Source: Flavobacterium sp. DG2-3
GTDB lineage: Bacteria; Bacteroidota; Bacteroidia; Flavobacteriales; Flavobacteriaceae
Direction of reading: 5' to 3'
Assembly: GCF_030730925.1 (NCBI RefSeq)
Contig: NZ_JAVAMB010000002.1
Coordinates: 124,001-188,000, forward strand
Length of the DNA: 64,000 nucleotides
Position numbers and translations under genes: made by a program. This document shows, in pieces, positions 27,685 through 37,180 of the stretch. Within the stretch, counting starts at the first letter, position 1, and each line of letters opens with the position of its first letter. The notes beneath the pieces were generated by a model that worked only from the letters and a program-made list of their open reading frames with translations, was not told the origin of the DNA and did not search any database.

Positions 27685-29592
27685 TTAAATTCTTTCTTTC
27701 ATAATCTGCTCCACAACTTCTGGATTTAATAAAGTTGAAGTATCTCCAAAGTTAGAGAAATCTCCTTCTGCTATTTTACGTAAAATTCTACGCATAATTT
27801 TTCCTGAGCGTGTTTTTGGCAAACCAGAAACAAATTGGATTTTATCTAATTTAGCGATTGGTCCAATGTGGTCCGCAATATATTGATTGATCTCTTTAGA
27901 CAAGTTTTCTTTATTTCTCACTTCTCCCGTTTCTTTTAGAATTACATATCCGTAAAGTGCATTTCCTTTAATATCGTGAGGGAATCCAACAATAGCAGAT
28001 TCTGCAACCGCTGGGTGCTCGTTGATTGCATCTTCAATTGGTGCAGTTCCTAAATTATGTCCAGAAACAATTACAACGTCATCTACTCTACCCGTAATTC
28101 TGTAATATCCAACTTCGTCTCTTAAAGCGCCGTCTCCTGTAAAATATTTTCCAGGGAAAGCAGAGAAATACGTTTCTTTGTAACGGTTGTGATCACCCCA
28201 AATAGTTCTAGCAATTCCAGGCCATGGGAATTTGATACATAAACTTCCAACTACTTGGTTTCCTTCAATTTCATTACGTTTTTCATCCATCAAAACAGGC
28301 TGAATTCCAGGTAATGGCAAAGTAGCGTAAGTTGGTTTTGTTGGCGTAACAAAAGCAATTGGCGAAATCATGATTCCTCCAGTTTCTGTTTGCCACCAAG
28401 TATCTACAACTGGACATCTCTTGTCTCCTACGTGGTCATTAAACCAGTGCCAAGCTTCTTCGTTAATTGGCTCTCCAACAGATCCAATAACTTTAAGTGA
28501 TTTCAGAGGATATTTTTGAATGTAATCTAAACTTTCTTTTGCAAGCGAACGAATTGCAGTTGGTGCCGTGTAGAATTGTGTGATTTTATGTTTTTCGATA
28601 ATATCCCAAAAACGGCTAAAATCTGGGTAAGAAGGAACTCCTTCAAATAATACAGTTGTACCTCCATTCAATAATGGTCCGTATAAAATATAAGAGTGAC
28701 CTGTGATCCATCCGATATCTGCTGTACACCAGAAAATGTCATTGTCTTCGTAATTGAAAACGTTTTTAAAAGTATAGGCTGTATAAACCATGTAACCCGC
28801 AGTAGTATGAACCATTCCTTTTGGTTTTCCTGTTGATCCTGAAGTATATAGAATAAACAACGGATCTTCGGCATCCATAATTTCTGCAACACTATTATCT
28901 AATGCAGTGTCTAATAATGGCTGCAACCAAACATCACGGCCATCTTTCATTTTTACATCAGTATTCGTTCTTTTTGCCACTAATACTTTTGAAACAGAAG
29001 GACAAGTTTCTAGCGCTTCATCAACAATTCCTTTTAGATCAATTGTTTTGTTTCCTCTATAACCTCCGTCTGATGTGATTACCATTTTACACTCGCAATC
29101 GTTGATTCTCGCAGAAACTGCCGATGCAGAAAATCCAGCAAAAACAACAGAGTGAATTGCTCCAATTCTAGCACAAGCTAAAACCGAAACAGCCAATTCT
29201 GGAATCATTGGCAAATAAATACAAACTCTATCTCCTTTGCGAACACCTTGTTCGCGAAGAACGTTTGCCATTTTTGATACTCTTTCGTATAGTTCGTTAT
29301 ACGTTATATGTAAAGCCTCTTCATTTGGATCATTCGGTTCAAAAATAATTGCCGTTTTATCTCCTCTTTTGCTTAAATGTCTATCAATACAGTTTTTTGT
29401 AATGTTAACCTTCGCTTCTGTAAACCATTTTACTTCTGCGTCAGCCATATTAAAATCAACAACCTTGTCCCATTGTTGGTACCATGTGAAATTTTCTTCA
29501 GCTATTTTTCCCCAAAATTTTCTCGGCTCTCTTATTGATTTATTGTAATGCTTAAAATATTGTTCTAAATTTTCAATTTTGTAATAGCTCAT
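27685..29592 (-). CDS. acs: acetyl-CoA synthetase
   Basis: 635 residues, the usual length. The AMP-forming motif LFILYTSGSTGKPKGMVHT is complete, as are VDTWWQTETGG and the C-terminal Lys motif PKTRSGKIMRR, the site acetylated in Acs enzymes. The N-terminus EPRKFWGKIAEENFTWYQQWDKV is also typical. It activates acetate to acetyl-CoA in the cytoplasm. It faces the cNMP/CBS/nucleotidyltransferase and DnaQ-like genes; no acetate permease is next to it here. Confidence 0.96.
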   Translation of the reverse strand: MSYYKIENLEQYFKHYNKSIREPRKFWGKIAEENFTWYQQWDKVVDFNMADAEVKWFTEAKVNITKNCIDRHLSKRGDKTAIIFEPNDPNEEALHITYNELYERVSKMANVLREQGVRKGDRVCIYLPMIPELAVSVLACARIGAIHSVVFAGFSASAVSARINDCECKMVITSDGGYRGNKTIDLKGIVDEALETCPSVSKVLVAKRTNTDVKMKDGRDVWLQPLLDTALDNSVAEIMDAEDPLFILYTSGSTGKPKGMVHTTAGYMVYTAYTFKNVFNYEDNDIFWCTADIGWITGHSYILYGPLLNGGTTVLFEGVPSYPDFSRFWDIIEKHKITQFYTAPTAIRSLAKESLDYIQKYPLKSLKVIGSVGEPINEEAWHWFNDHVGDKRCPVVDTWWQTETGGIMISPIAFVTPTKPTYATLPLPGIQPVLMDEKRNEIEGNQVVGSLCIKFPWPGIARTIWGDHNRYKETYFSAFPGKYFTGDGALRDEVGYYRITGRVDDVVIVSGHNLGTAPIEDAINEHPAVAESAIVGFPHDIKGNALYGYVILKETGEVRNKENLSKEINQYIADHIGPIAKLDKIQFVSGLPKTRSGKIMRRILRKIAEGDFSNFGDTSTLLNPEVVEQIMKERI

Positions 29593-30082
29593 CGTTTGTT
29601 GAATTTTTTTATAAATGTATTAAATCTGAACGTATCCGTAAAATAATTTAATTCATAAATTTTATTAAAAAAAACCTTTTATTTAATAAAGTATGATAAT
29701 TATTGCATTTGTTTTAAAATTTATTTTTTAAACCCTTTTTAGAAACTGAAAAAAAGGCATAACAGATAGATATTATGCCTTTTTTAATTTAACAAATTTC
29801 AATAACAATTAATATTGTAAACCGCACTGCGAGACTTTTCTCTATTTTGAAAATAGCAGCATCTTTATTAATTAAAACAGAAATTTCAACAAGTATATTT
29901 TTATTAAAACATACCCCATTTTAGGGATTAGCTTCACTTAACTCTCTCACTGAAGTTAAGTGAATGCAATATGCATCTATATCTTTTATCTTAATAAGTG
30001 CTTACTAATTCAAAATATTACAAATCATTGATACAGTGCAAATTCCGCAGAATCCAATTCTGCGGAAATTCCCAATTTTTTA
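29593..30082. other. 490-base gap with three hairpins between ilvC and acs
   Basis: No gene is seen. Three inverted repeats are present. AAAAAGGCATAA/TTATGCCTTTTT (29751-29762 and 29773-29784) is a T-flanked terminator-like stem that can act in both directions. TTCACTTAACT/AGTTAAGTGAA (29933-29943 and 29954-29964) has no T-run. A TTCCGCAGAAT/ATTCTGCGGAA stem (about 30043-30067) lies 16 bases past the ilvC stop. The last is the likeliest ilvC transcript end, with the first as backup. The 29660-29750 part, just upstream of acs, is AT-rich and probably contains its promoter. Confidence 0.6.
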
Positions 30083-31552
30083 TTATCCAATTTTCTTCAT
30101 TGCTGTCATAGACTCTCTCAACCAAGCTCCTACTTCTTCGATAGGGTGTTGGCGGATTTCTTTGTTTACAGCAATTAATACAGTATTATCTACTCCGTTT
30201 GAAGTTGAAAACGGTTTTCCGATAATATTAGTATCTACTTTTTTCATAAATTCAGTTAACAACGGCTTACAAGCGTGATCGAATAAGTAACATCCGTACT
30301 CTGCTGTATCAGAAATTACACGGTTCATTTCGAATAATTTCTTTCTTGCAATTGTATTTGCAATTAATGGCAATTCGTGTAATGACTCGTAGTAAGCAGA
30401 CTCTTCAATGATTCCAGCTTCTGTCATAGTTTCGAAAGCTAATTCAACACCAGCTTTAACCATTGCAATCATTAATACTCCGTTATCAAAATATTCTTGC
30501 TCTGAGATTGGAGCTTCTTGTGGAGCTGTTTTTTCGAAGTTAGTTTCTCCTGTTGCAGCTCTCCATTTCAATAAGTTCACATCGTCATTAGCCCAGTCAG
30601 CCATCATGGTTCTAGAGAATTCTCCAGAAATGATATCGTCTTGGTGTTTTTGGAATAATGGACGCATGATATCTTTCAATTCTTCAGCCAATTCGTAAGC
30701 TTCAATTTTTGAAGGATTATTTAGACGATCCATCATATTTGTAATACCACCGTGTTTTAAAGCCTCAGTGATAGTTTCCCATCCAAATTGGATTAATTTA
30801 GAAGCGTAAGCAGCATCGATTCCTTTTTCAACCATTTTATCGAAACATAAAATAGATCCAGTTTGCAATAATCCGCAAAGGATTGTTTGCTCACCCATTA
30901 AATCTGATTTTACTTCAGCTACGAAAGATGATCTTAAAACTCCTGCTCTGTGTCCTCCAGTTGCTACAGCGTAAGCTTTTGCTTGATCTAAACCTAATCC
31001 GTTTGGATCGTTTTCTGGGTGAACTGCAATAAGAGTTGGAACTCCAAATCCTCTTTTGTACTCTTCACGCACCTCAGAACCTGGACATTTTGGAGCACAC
31101 ATAATTACAGTGATGTCTTTACGAATTTGCATTCCTTCTTCTACAATGTTGAATCCGTGAGAATAAGCCAAAGTAGAATTTTGTTTCATTAATGGCATAA
31201 TAGCAGTTACCACAGCTGTATGCTGTTTGTCTGGTGTAAGGTTACAAACTAAATCTGCAGTTGGAATCAATTCTTCGTAAGTTCCTACAGTGAAACCATT
31301 TTCAGTTGCATTTTTATAAGAAGCTCTTTTTTCTGCAATTGCATCTGCACGTAATGCATAAGAAATGTCTAAACCAGAATCTCTCATGTTTAAACCTTGA
31401 TTCAAACCTTGTGCTCCACAACCAACAATTACAACTTTTTTTCCAGCCAAAGCTGCAATCCCGTCTGCAAATTCAGATTGCTCCATAAATTCGCAAACTC
31501 CTAATTGTTCTAATTGTAATCTAAGTGGTAATGTATTGAAATAATTTGCCAT
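30083..31552 (-). CDS. ilvC: ketol-acid reductoisomerase, class II
   Basis: 489 residues, the long class II form as in E. coli rather than the roughly 330-residue class I. The Rossmann motif is [30 protein letters not shown] (about 34-63). The catalytic region [26 protein letters not shown] and two copies of the knotted helical domain follow ([15 protein letters not shown]; then the repeat near [12 protein letters not shown]). It catalyses the isomerisation and NADPH-linked reduction of acetolactate in isoleucine and valine synthesis. Last gene of ilvD-B-N-C, about 62 bases after ilvN. Confidence 0.96.
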   Translation of the reverse strand: MANYFNTLPLRLQLEQLGVCEFMEQSEFADGIAALAGKKVVIVGCGAQGLNQGLNMRDSGLDISYALRADAIAEKRASYKNATENGFTVGTYEELIPTADLVCNLTPDKQHTAVVTAIMPLMKQNSTLAYSHGFNIVEEGMQIRKDITVIMCAPKCPGSEVREEYKRGFGVPTLIAVHPENDPNGLGLDQAKAYAVATGGHRAGVLRSSFVAEVKSDLMGEQTILCGLLQTGSILCFDKMVEKGIDAAYASKLIQFGWETITEALKHGGITNMMDRLNNPSKIEAYELAEELKDIMRPLFQKHQDDIISGEFSRTMMADWANDDVNLLKWRAATGETNFEKTAPQEAPISEQEYFDNGVLMIAMVKAGVELAFETMTEAGIIEESAYYESLHELPLIANTIARKKLFEMNRVISDTAEYGCYLFDHACKPLLTEFMKKVDTNIIGKPFSTSNGVDNTVLIAVNKEIRQHPIEEVGAWLRESMTAMKKIG

Positions 31553-31614
31553 TTTTGTTTTAATATTTAATGAAATGAAATTTTAATAATTGATTATATA
31601 TAACTAAGATTTTA

Positions 31615-32136
31615 TTATTTAAAGGTTTCTAATAAGGTAGAAATCTCCATTTTTTCTTTAGAAACTGAAATTCTTCCCGAACGTACAAACTGCATAATTC
31701 CGTATGGTTTGAACTTTTGGTATAATTCTTCAATTTCCTGACGTCTTCCAGACTTTGAAATCACAAAGAAATCTCTTGAAACCGTTACAATTGTTGACTG
31801 ACTTTCTTTAATAATGTTCTGAATTTGTTTTTCGTCAAACAATAAACTTGAAGCAATTTTAAACAAAGCATTTTCTAAGAAAATCGTCTCCTCGTCTGTA
31901 TGATAAAATGCTTTTATAACTTCAATCTGTTTTTCAATCTGGCCTACAATATTCTGAACCCATTTTTCTGTCGTATTTACTACGATTATAAATCTCGAAA
32001 CATTCTCTATTTCTGATTCTGAAACATTTAGACTTAATATATTAATGTGACGCTTTAAGAATATTCCCGATATTCTATTTAATAAACCCACGTTATTTTC
32101 TGAGTATACCGATATGGTAAATGTTTTATCTTCCAT
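31615..32136 (-). CDS. ilvN: acetolactate synthase small (regulatory) subunit
   Basis: About 173 residues from the ATG at 32136 (MEDKTFTISVYSENNVGLLNRISGIFLKRHINILSLNVSES). The longer reading to 32163 runs into the repeat-like spacer. The N-terminal ACT domain is clear and is where valine binds in this family; a second small-subunit domain follows (SSLLFDEKQIQNIIKESQSTIVTVSRDFFVISKSGRRQEIEELYQKFKPYGIMQFVRSGRISVSK). It activates and confers valine feedback on IlvB. The gene lies between ilvB and ilvC. Confidence 0.93.
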   Translation of the reverse strand: MEDKTFTISVYSENNVGLLNRISGIFLKRHINILSLNVSESEIENVSRFIIVVNTTEKWVQNIVGQIEKQIEVIKAFYHTDEETIFLENALFKIASSLLFDEKQIQNIIKESQSTIVTVSRDFFVISKSGRRQEIEELYQKFKPYGIMQFVRSGRISVSKEKMEISTLLETFK

Positions 32137-32163
32137 GTTGTTTTTTAGTTTATTTTGTTTCAA

Positions 32164-32223
32164 GTTTAAAGTTTCAAGTTTTGCTTAACTTGGAACATGA
32201 AACTTGAAACATGAAACTTTTTT
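32164..32223. repeat. TTTCAAGTTT/CTTGAAACATGAAAC spacer repeat
   Basis: The ilvB-ilvN spacer is built of GTTTCAAGTTT words on one side and CTTGAAACATGAAAC words on the other, forming an imperfect inverted repeat. Similar words occur at 19160-19188, 59475-59493 and 63570-63600. Confidence 0.6.
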
Positions 32224-33912
32224 CTAGCTTAATCTAATTTCAGAAACACAAGCTCCCGTTGGAATCATTGGGAAAACGTTATTCTCTTTTTCAATCATAA
32301 CTTCTAAGAAATAAGAATCTTTTGAAGCCAGCATTTCTGCTACAGCCGCATCAAGATCTTCTCTTTGTGTTACTTTTTTAGATTTAATATGATATCCTTC
32401 TGCAATCGCAACAAAATTTGGGTTTGTCATTCTTGTAGACGCATATCTATTATCAAAGAATAATTCCTGCCATTGGCGTACCATTCCTAAAAACTCATTG
32501 TTTAGAATAACAATTTTTACTGGTACTTGTGTTTGGAAAATAGTTCCTAATTCTTGAATAGTCATCTGGAAACCTCCATCACCAATAATCGCAACTACTT
32601 CGCGTTCTGGCTGACCCATTTTCGCTCCAATTGCAGCTGGCAATGCAAATCCCATTGTTCCTAAACCACCAGAGGTAATATTACTTTTAGAAGAATTGAA
32701 CTTCGCATATCGGCAAGCAAACATTTGGTGCTGCCCAACATCACTTACAATAATTGCATCTCCTTTTGAGTGTTTGTTGATCATTTCAATAGTTTCTCCC
32801 ATCGAAATTCCTTTATCTTCACTCGGATTTAATTCGTCTTTAATTACAGTATCAAATTCTATTTTATGCAATTCTTTAAATTCATTATGCCAAGAATCGT
32901 GAGATTTTTGATCTACCAAAGGTAAAAGTGCTGCTAAAGATTCTTTCACATCTCCTAAAACAGCAATTTCTGTTTTAACGTTTTTATCGATTTCAGCAGG
33001 ATCAATTTCGAAGTGAATTACTTTTGCCTGTTTTGCATAAGTGCTCAATTTACCTGTAACACGGTCGTCAAAACGCATTCCCATGGCAATTAAAACATCA
33101 CATTCGTTTGTTTTTAAGTTTGGCGCATAATTTCCATGCATTCCAAGCATACCAACATTCAACGGATGATCTGTAGGAAGTGCAGAAAGCCCTAAAATAG
33201 TCCATGCTGCAGGAATTCCTGTTTTTTCAACAAACGCTTTAAACTCTGCTTCTGCTTGACCAAGAATAATTCCCTGACCAAAAACGATCAACGGTTTTTT
33301 AGCGCTGTTAATCAAAGCCGCAGCTTCAGCAACTTTGTCTTGTTTTAATTTAGGAACTGGAACGTAGCTTCTAATTCCTGTACATTTTTCGTAGCTAAAA
33401 TCTAAATCATCAAACTGAGCATTTTTAGTAATATCAACCAATACTGGACCTGGGCGGCCAGAACGAGCGATATAGAAAGCTTTTGCCATAATTTCAGGAA
33501 TCTGAGAAGCTTCAGTTACCTGAAAATTCCATTTGGTAACCGGAGTCGAAATTCCGATAATATCCGTTTCCTGAAAAGCGTCTGATCCTAATAAATGTCT
33601 TCCAACCTGCCCAGTAATACAAACCATAGGCGTTGAGTCGATTTGAGCATCTGCGATACCAGTTACTAAGTTAGTTGCACCTGGCCCAGAAGTAGCAATT
33701 GCCACCCCTACTTTTCCTGTAGCTCTTGCATAACCTTGAGCTGCATGCGTTGCTCCTTGTTCGTGACGTACTAAAACGTGGTGCAACTGATCTTGAAATT
33801 TATATAATTCGTCGTAAACTGGCATTATAGCTCCACCTGGATAACCATAAATCAAATCTACTCCTTCTGCTAATAAACATCTTATAACGGCTTCTGCCCC
33901 TGATATTTTCAT
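32224..33912 (-). CDS. ilvB: acetolactate synthase large (catalytic) subunit
   Basis: 562 residues, the normal length. The N-terminal pyrimidine domain has IYGYPGGAIMPVYDEL and VRHEQGATHAAQGYARATGKVGV with the thiamine-activating Glu at 51. The central FAD domain is followed by the pyrophosphate domain with GDGGFQMTIQELGTIFQTQVPVKIVILNNEFLGMVRQWQELF (GDG...NN thiamine motif). It joins two pyruvates, or pyruvate and 2-oxobutyrate, for valine or isoleucine. Second gene of the attenuated ilv operon; its spacer to ilvD is 154 bases of inverted CAATTTCAAT-type words. Confidence 0.96.
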   Translation of the reverse strand: MKISGAEAVIRCLLAEGVDLIYGYPGGAIMPVYDELYKFQDQLHHVLVRHEQGATHAAQGYARATGKVGVAIATSGPGATNLVTGIADAQIDSTPMVCITGQVGRHLLGSDAFQETDIIGISTPVTKWNFQVTEASQIPEIMAKAFYIARSGRPGPVLVDITKNAQFDDLDFSYEKCTGIRSYVPVPKLKQDKVAEAAALINSAKKPLIVFGQGIILGQAEAEFKAFVEKTGIPAAWTILGLSALPTDHPLNVGMLGMHGNYAPNLKTNECDVLIAMGMRFDDRVTGKLSTYAKQAKVIHFEIDPAEIDKNVKTEIAVLGDVKESLAALLPLVDQKSHDSWHNEFKELHKIEFDTVIKDELNPSEDKGISMGETIEMINKHSKGDAIIVSDVGQHQMFACRYAKFNSSKSNITSGGLGTMGFALPAAIGAKMGQPEREVVAIIGDGGFQMTIQELGTIFQTQVPVKIVILNNEFLGMVRQWQELFFDNRYASTRMTNPNFVAIAEGYHIKSKKVTQREDLDAAVAEMLASKDSYFLEVMIEKENNVFPMIPTGACVSEIRLS

Positions 33913-34066
33913 AGTATATTGTTTTTATCAATTTCAATGGCAATGTCAAAAATCAATATCAAATTCAAATTTTAAATTGACTTTTGATATTTTATTCTTT
34001 ATTGCAATTGAATTTTGTCATTGACATTGTTATTGAAATTGATTTTTGATATTGTTCTTTTTTAAA
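33913..34066. repeat. inverted low-complexity repeat in the ilvD-ilvB spacer
   Basis: The left side holds CAATTTCAATGGCAATGTC and AAAAATCAATATCAAATTC; the right side holds the inverted GACATTGTTATTGAAATTG and TTTTTGATATTG. Together they would fold a long, imperfect hairpin inside the operon message. No gene is seen. Confidence 0.65.
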
Positions 34067-35740
34067 TTAATTATCGGTTACACATCCTGTTGATGCACTC
34101 GAAACCGATCTTGCGTATTTAAGTAAAACCCCTCTGTCAACTTTTAAAGACGGCTTAACCCAAGCTGCTTTTCTTGCTGCAAATTCTTCGTCAGATATCT
34201 TCAGGTTGATTGTATTTTTCACAGCATCAATAGCGATTAAATCTCCATCTTTAACTAGTGCAATACCACCACCGTCATATGCTTCTGGTGTAACGTGTCC
34301 TACCACAAAACCGTGCGAACCGCCCGAGAATCTACCGTCTGTAATTAGTGCACAGCTGCTACCTAATCCAGCTCCGATAATGGCAGATGTAGGTTTTAGC
34401 ATTTCAGGCATTCCCGGACCACCTTTTGGCCCGCAACCTCTAATGACGACTACATTACCTGGTTTAATTTTTCCGGCTTGCAAGCCTGGAATTACTTCAA
34501 ATTCACCTTCAAAAACTACAGCAGGACCTTCAAAATATTCTCCTTCTTTTCCGCTGATTTTGGCTACAGCACCTTCAGAAGCAAGATTTCCGTATAATAC
34601 TTGGATATTTCCTGTTGGTTTTAATGCTTTTTGTATTTCGTGAATTACTTCTTGTCCGTCTTGTAAATCTGGAGTTTCTGCTAAATTTTCTGCAACAGTT
34701 TTTCCCGTTACAGTTAAACAGTCTCCGTGAATCAATCCAACTTTCAATAAATATTTCATCACTGCAGGAATACCTCCAACTTCGTGAACATCTTCCATCA
34801 TATATTTACCGCTTGGCTTCATGTCTGCCAACACTGGTGTTCTATCGTTAATCGCCTGGAAATCATCTAAAGTGATCGTAATTCCAACAGAATGCGCCAT
34901 TGCGATTAAGTGCATAACTGCATTTGTAGAACCTCCTAAAACTGCTACAATTGTAATAGCATTTTCGAAAGCCTTACGCGTCATGATATCTCTTGGCTTA
35001 ATATCTTTTTCTAATAAAACTCTAATTGCAGCTCCAGCAGCAGCACATTCGTCTCTTTTTTCCTGACTCATAGCTGGATTTGAAGAGCTGTATGGCAAAC
35101 TCATTCCTAAAGCTTCAATTGCAGAAGACATTGTGTTTGCTGTATACATTCCGCCGCACGCACCTGGGCCAGGGCAAGAATTTTGAATAACACCTTTAAA
35201 ATCTTCTGGAGTAATTTCATTTCTCACTTTTTTACCTAAAGCTTCAAAAGCAGAAACAATATTTAAAGACTCTCCTTTCCACTTTCCAGAGTGAATAGAT
35301 CCTCCGTAAACCATCATTGCTGGGCGGTTTAATCTTCCCATTGCAATTAAGGCCCCTGGCATATTTTTATCGCATCCAGGAATTGCAATTAAACTATCGT
35401 ACCATTGTGCACCCACAACTGTCTCGATAGAATCTGCAATTACATCTCTAGAAACCAGTGAGTAACGCATACCTTCAGTTCCGTTAGAAATACCGTCACT
35501 GACACCAATGGTATTAAAAATAAGTCCGACCAGATCTGCATCCCAAACACCTTTTTTAACATCTTTTGCTAAATCGTTCAAGTGCATGTTGCAAGTGTTA
35601 CCATCGTAACCCATGCTCACAATACCTACTTGTGCTTTTTTCAAATCTTCTTCAGTTAAACCAATTCCGTACAACATCGCTTGCGCCGCAGGCTGTGTTT
35701 GATCTTGAGTGATGGTCTTGCTGTACTTATTTAATTCCAT
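34067..35740 (-). CDS. ilvD: dihydroxy-acid dehydratase
   Basis: 557 residues. Iron-sulfur cluster Cys residues are seen in [20 protein letters not shown] and [19 protein letters not shown], in the usual IlvD order. [12 protein letters not shown] and [30 protein letters not shown] are further family marks. It dehydrates dihydroxy acids to the 2-oxo precursors of isoleucine and valine. First gene of the operon, starting 36 bases after the attenuator stem. Confidence 0.97.
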   Translation of the reverse strand: MELNKYSKTITQDQTQPAAQAMLYGIGLTEEDLKKAQVGIVSMGYDGNTCNMHLNDLAKDVKKGVWDADLVGLIFNTIGVSDGISNGTEGMRYSLVSRDVIADSIETVVGAQWYDSLIAIPGCDKNMPGALIAMGRLNRPAMMVYGGSIHSGKWKGESLNIVSAFEALGKKVRNEITPEDFKGVIQNSCPGPGACGGMYTANTMSSAIEALGMSLPYSSSNPAMSQEKRDECAAAGAAIRVLLEKDIKPRDIMTRKAFENAITIVAVLGGSTNAVMHLIAMAHSVGITITLDDFQAINDRTPVLADMKPSGKYMMEDVHEVGGIPAVMKYLLKVGLIHGDCLTVTGKTVAENLAETPDLQDGQEVIHEIQKALKPTGNIQVLYGNLASEGAVAKISGKEGEYFEGPAVVFEGEFEVIPGLQAGKIKPGNVVVIRGCGPKGGPGMPEMLKPTSAIIGAGLGSSCALITDGRFSGGSHGFVVGHVTPEAYDGGGIALVKDGDLIAIDAVKNTINLKISDEEFAARKAAWVKPSLKVDRGVLLKYARSVSSASTGCVTDN

Positions 35741-35775
35741 TTATAATTTGTTTTATTTTATTTTTATTCAAAAAA

Positions 35776-35801
35776 AAACCTTCCAAGTATTTGGAAGGTT
35801 T
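35776..35801 (-). terminator. attenuator terminator of the ilv operon
   Basis: On the minus strand AAACCTTCCAA (35801-35791), loop ATAC, TTGGAAGGTTT (35786-35776), followed by a run of Ts to about 35771. The 11-base stem lies between the leader peptide stop (35825) and ilvD (35740). Its 5' arm can instead pair with GGAATGTT in the last leader codons (35836-35829, one mismatch), which would be the antiterminator. Confidence 0.9.
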
Positions 35802-35824
35802 GTAATATAGTCTTTCAATTATAT

Positions 35825-35899
35825 TTATAACATTCCCGATGCAGATGTGTGAATCACATTGACAACAACGACAGAAGTAATAATAATTGAGATTTGCAT
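35825..35899 (-). CDS. ilv operon leader peptide
   Basis: A 24-codon reading frame starts with ATG at 35899-35897 and ends with TAA at 35827-35825. It reads MQISIIITSVVVVNVI and then HTSASGML: five Ile, five Val and one Leu in 24, with runs III (residues 5-7) and VVVV (10-13). It lies directly in front of a terminator hairpin and ilvD. Ribosome stalling at the Ile or Val codons when those charged tRNAs are scarce would leave the last codons free to block the terminator. No Shine-Dalgarno is seen, as expected in this phylum. I know of no gene name for it. Confidence 0.9.
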   Translation of the reverse strand: MQISIIITSVVVVNVIHTSASGML

Positions 35900-35920
35900 C
35901 TTTCTATTTTTTTAGTGCGA

Positions 35921-35928
35921 CAAAAGTA
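35921..35928 (-). promoter_or_regulatory. -7 element of the ilv operon promoter
   Basis: TACTTTTG on the minus strand (35928-35921) fits TAnnTTTG, 21 bases before the leader ATG. No TTG lies at the usual -33 spacing. It shows that the leader and ilv genes can be transcribed apart from leuAB. Confidence 0.6.
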
Positions 35929-36010
35929 TGAAAACTTAAGGAACTAAAAAAATAAAATCTCAACATTTTCGATACTTCTTGTTATTATCTTCACGTTTTA
36001 ACAAAAAATA

Positions 36011-37129
36011 TTAAACAATTGTAGATTGTCCAATACTAACATTGTCATTATTAAAATATAGCAAATCATCTTTGCTGAAAATAAAGTTGGAAACAAACTC
36101 TCCTACTTCATTTGTTCCGAATTTAGAATCTGGTTTCAAATCAACTGTAACTACTTTAAATTCAATAGCTTTTCTAACAGCAGCAAAAACCACATTCGCT
36201 TCTTTAATTAATCCAAAATGCTCTAACAACATTCCAGCTGCTAAAATTGAAGCAATCGGATTAGCGATGTTTTTTCCTTTTGCTTGCGGATACGATCCGT
36301 GAATTGGTTCAAATAATGCATTTTTTTCTCCTAAAGATGCTGACGGCAACAAACCGATAGACCCCGTAATTACGCTAGCTTCATCAGATAATATATCTCC
36401 GAACAAATTCTCTGTCAAAATCACATCAAATTGTTTCGGATTTAAAATCAACTGCATCGCTGCATTATCAACAAATAAGAAATCAAGCGCTACATCTGGA
36501 TAATTTTCACTCACTTTCTGAACTACTTTTCTCCATAATCTTGAAGTTTCCAAAACATTTGCTTTGTCTACTAGAGTCAGCTTTTTACGACGATTTTGCG
36601 CCGATTTAAAAGCCAAATGTGCAATTCTTGTAATTTCTTCTTCTGTATATTCACATAAATCTGATGCGTGTGTACCTTCTTCATTCAAAGTTTTAGCTCC
36701 GAAATAAGCACCGCCTGTTAATTCTCTGAAAATTGTAAAATCTGCTCCTTCAATAATTTCTCTTTTTAATGGAGAAGATTCAATTAATGCCTTATAAGGT
36801 TTAATCGGACGGATATTAGCAAACAAACCAAGCTCTTTACGAAGTTTTAACAAACCTTGCTCCGGACGAACTTTTGCATTTGGATTGTTATCATATTTAG
36901 GATCTCCAATAGCACCAAGCAAAACAGCATCTGTGTTTAAACAAAGATTTAAAGTCTGCTCCGGCAAAGGGCTTCCCGTTTTGTCGATCGCAACAGCTCC
37001 CATGAGTGCGTCTTCAAAAACAAATTCATGATTGTAAACTTCAGCAATAGCATATAATGCTTTTTTTGCTTGTAAAATAACCTCAGGTCCAATTCCATCT
37101 CCCGGCAAAACTGCAATTTTCAAATTCAT
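36011..37129 (-). CDS. leuB: 3-isopropylmalate dehydrogenase
   Basis: 372 residues. The start MNLKIAVLPGDGIGPEVI is diagnostic; the metal and substrate region DFTIFRELTGGAYFGAKTL and the NAD-binding GSIGLLPSASLGEKNALFEPIHGSYPQAKGKNIANPIASILAAGMLLEHFG follow. It oxidises and decarboxylates 3-isopropylmalate in leucine synthesis. It follows leuA by 51 bases. The leuCD genes that act between LeuA and LeuB in the pathway are not in this window. Its stop at 36011 is about 110 bases from the ilv leader, so read-through into ilv is possible. Confidence 0.95.
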   Translation of the reverse strand: MNLKIAVLPGDGIGPEVILQAKKALYAIAEVYNHEFVFEDALMGAVAIDKTGSPLPEQTLNLCLNTDAVLLGAIGDPKYDNNPNAKVRPEQGLLKLRKELGLFANIRPIKPYKALIESSPLKREIIEGADFTIFRELTGGAYFGAKTLNEEGTHASDLCEYTEEEITRIAHLAFKSAQNRRKKLTLVDKANVLETSRLWRKVVQKVSENYPDVALDFLFVDNAAMQLILNPKQFDVILTENLFGDILSDEASVITGSIGLLPSASLGEKNALFEPIHGSYPQAKGKNIANPIASILAAGMLLEHFGLIKEANVVFAAVRKAIEFKVVTVDLKPDSKFGTNEVGEFVSNFIFSKDDLLYFNNDNVSIGQSTIV

Positions 37130-37180
37130 AACGTCTCGTTCTTTATGTATTTAAATCCTTTATTGTTCCTCTTTTTAAAA

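Noticed and set aside
27269..27685. 138-codon open frame on the minus strand
   Set aside because: It overlaps the DnaQ-like gene, a dispersed repeat and the terminator of acs; no family match.
29933..29964. tRNA or small structured RNA gene
   Set aside because: Only a single 11-base stem with a 10-base loop is present; no cloverleaf and no conserved TPsiC or anticodon arms. No tRNA was found anywhere in the window.
34206..34643. 145-codon open frame on the plus strand
   Set aside because: It is antisense to the ilvD catalytic core, rich in Pro, Ser and Thr as expected of a shadow frame, and has no promoter.
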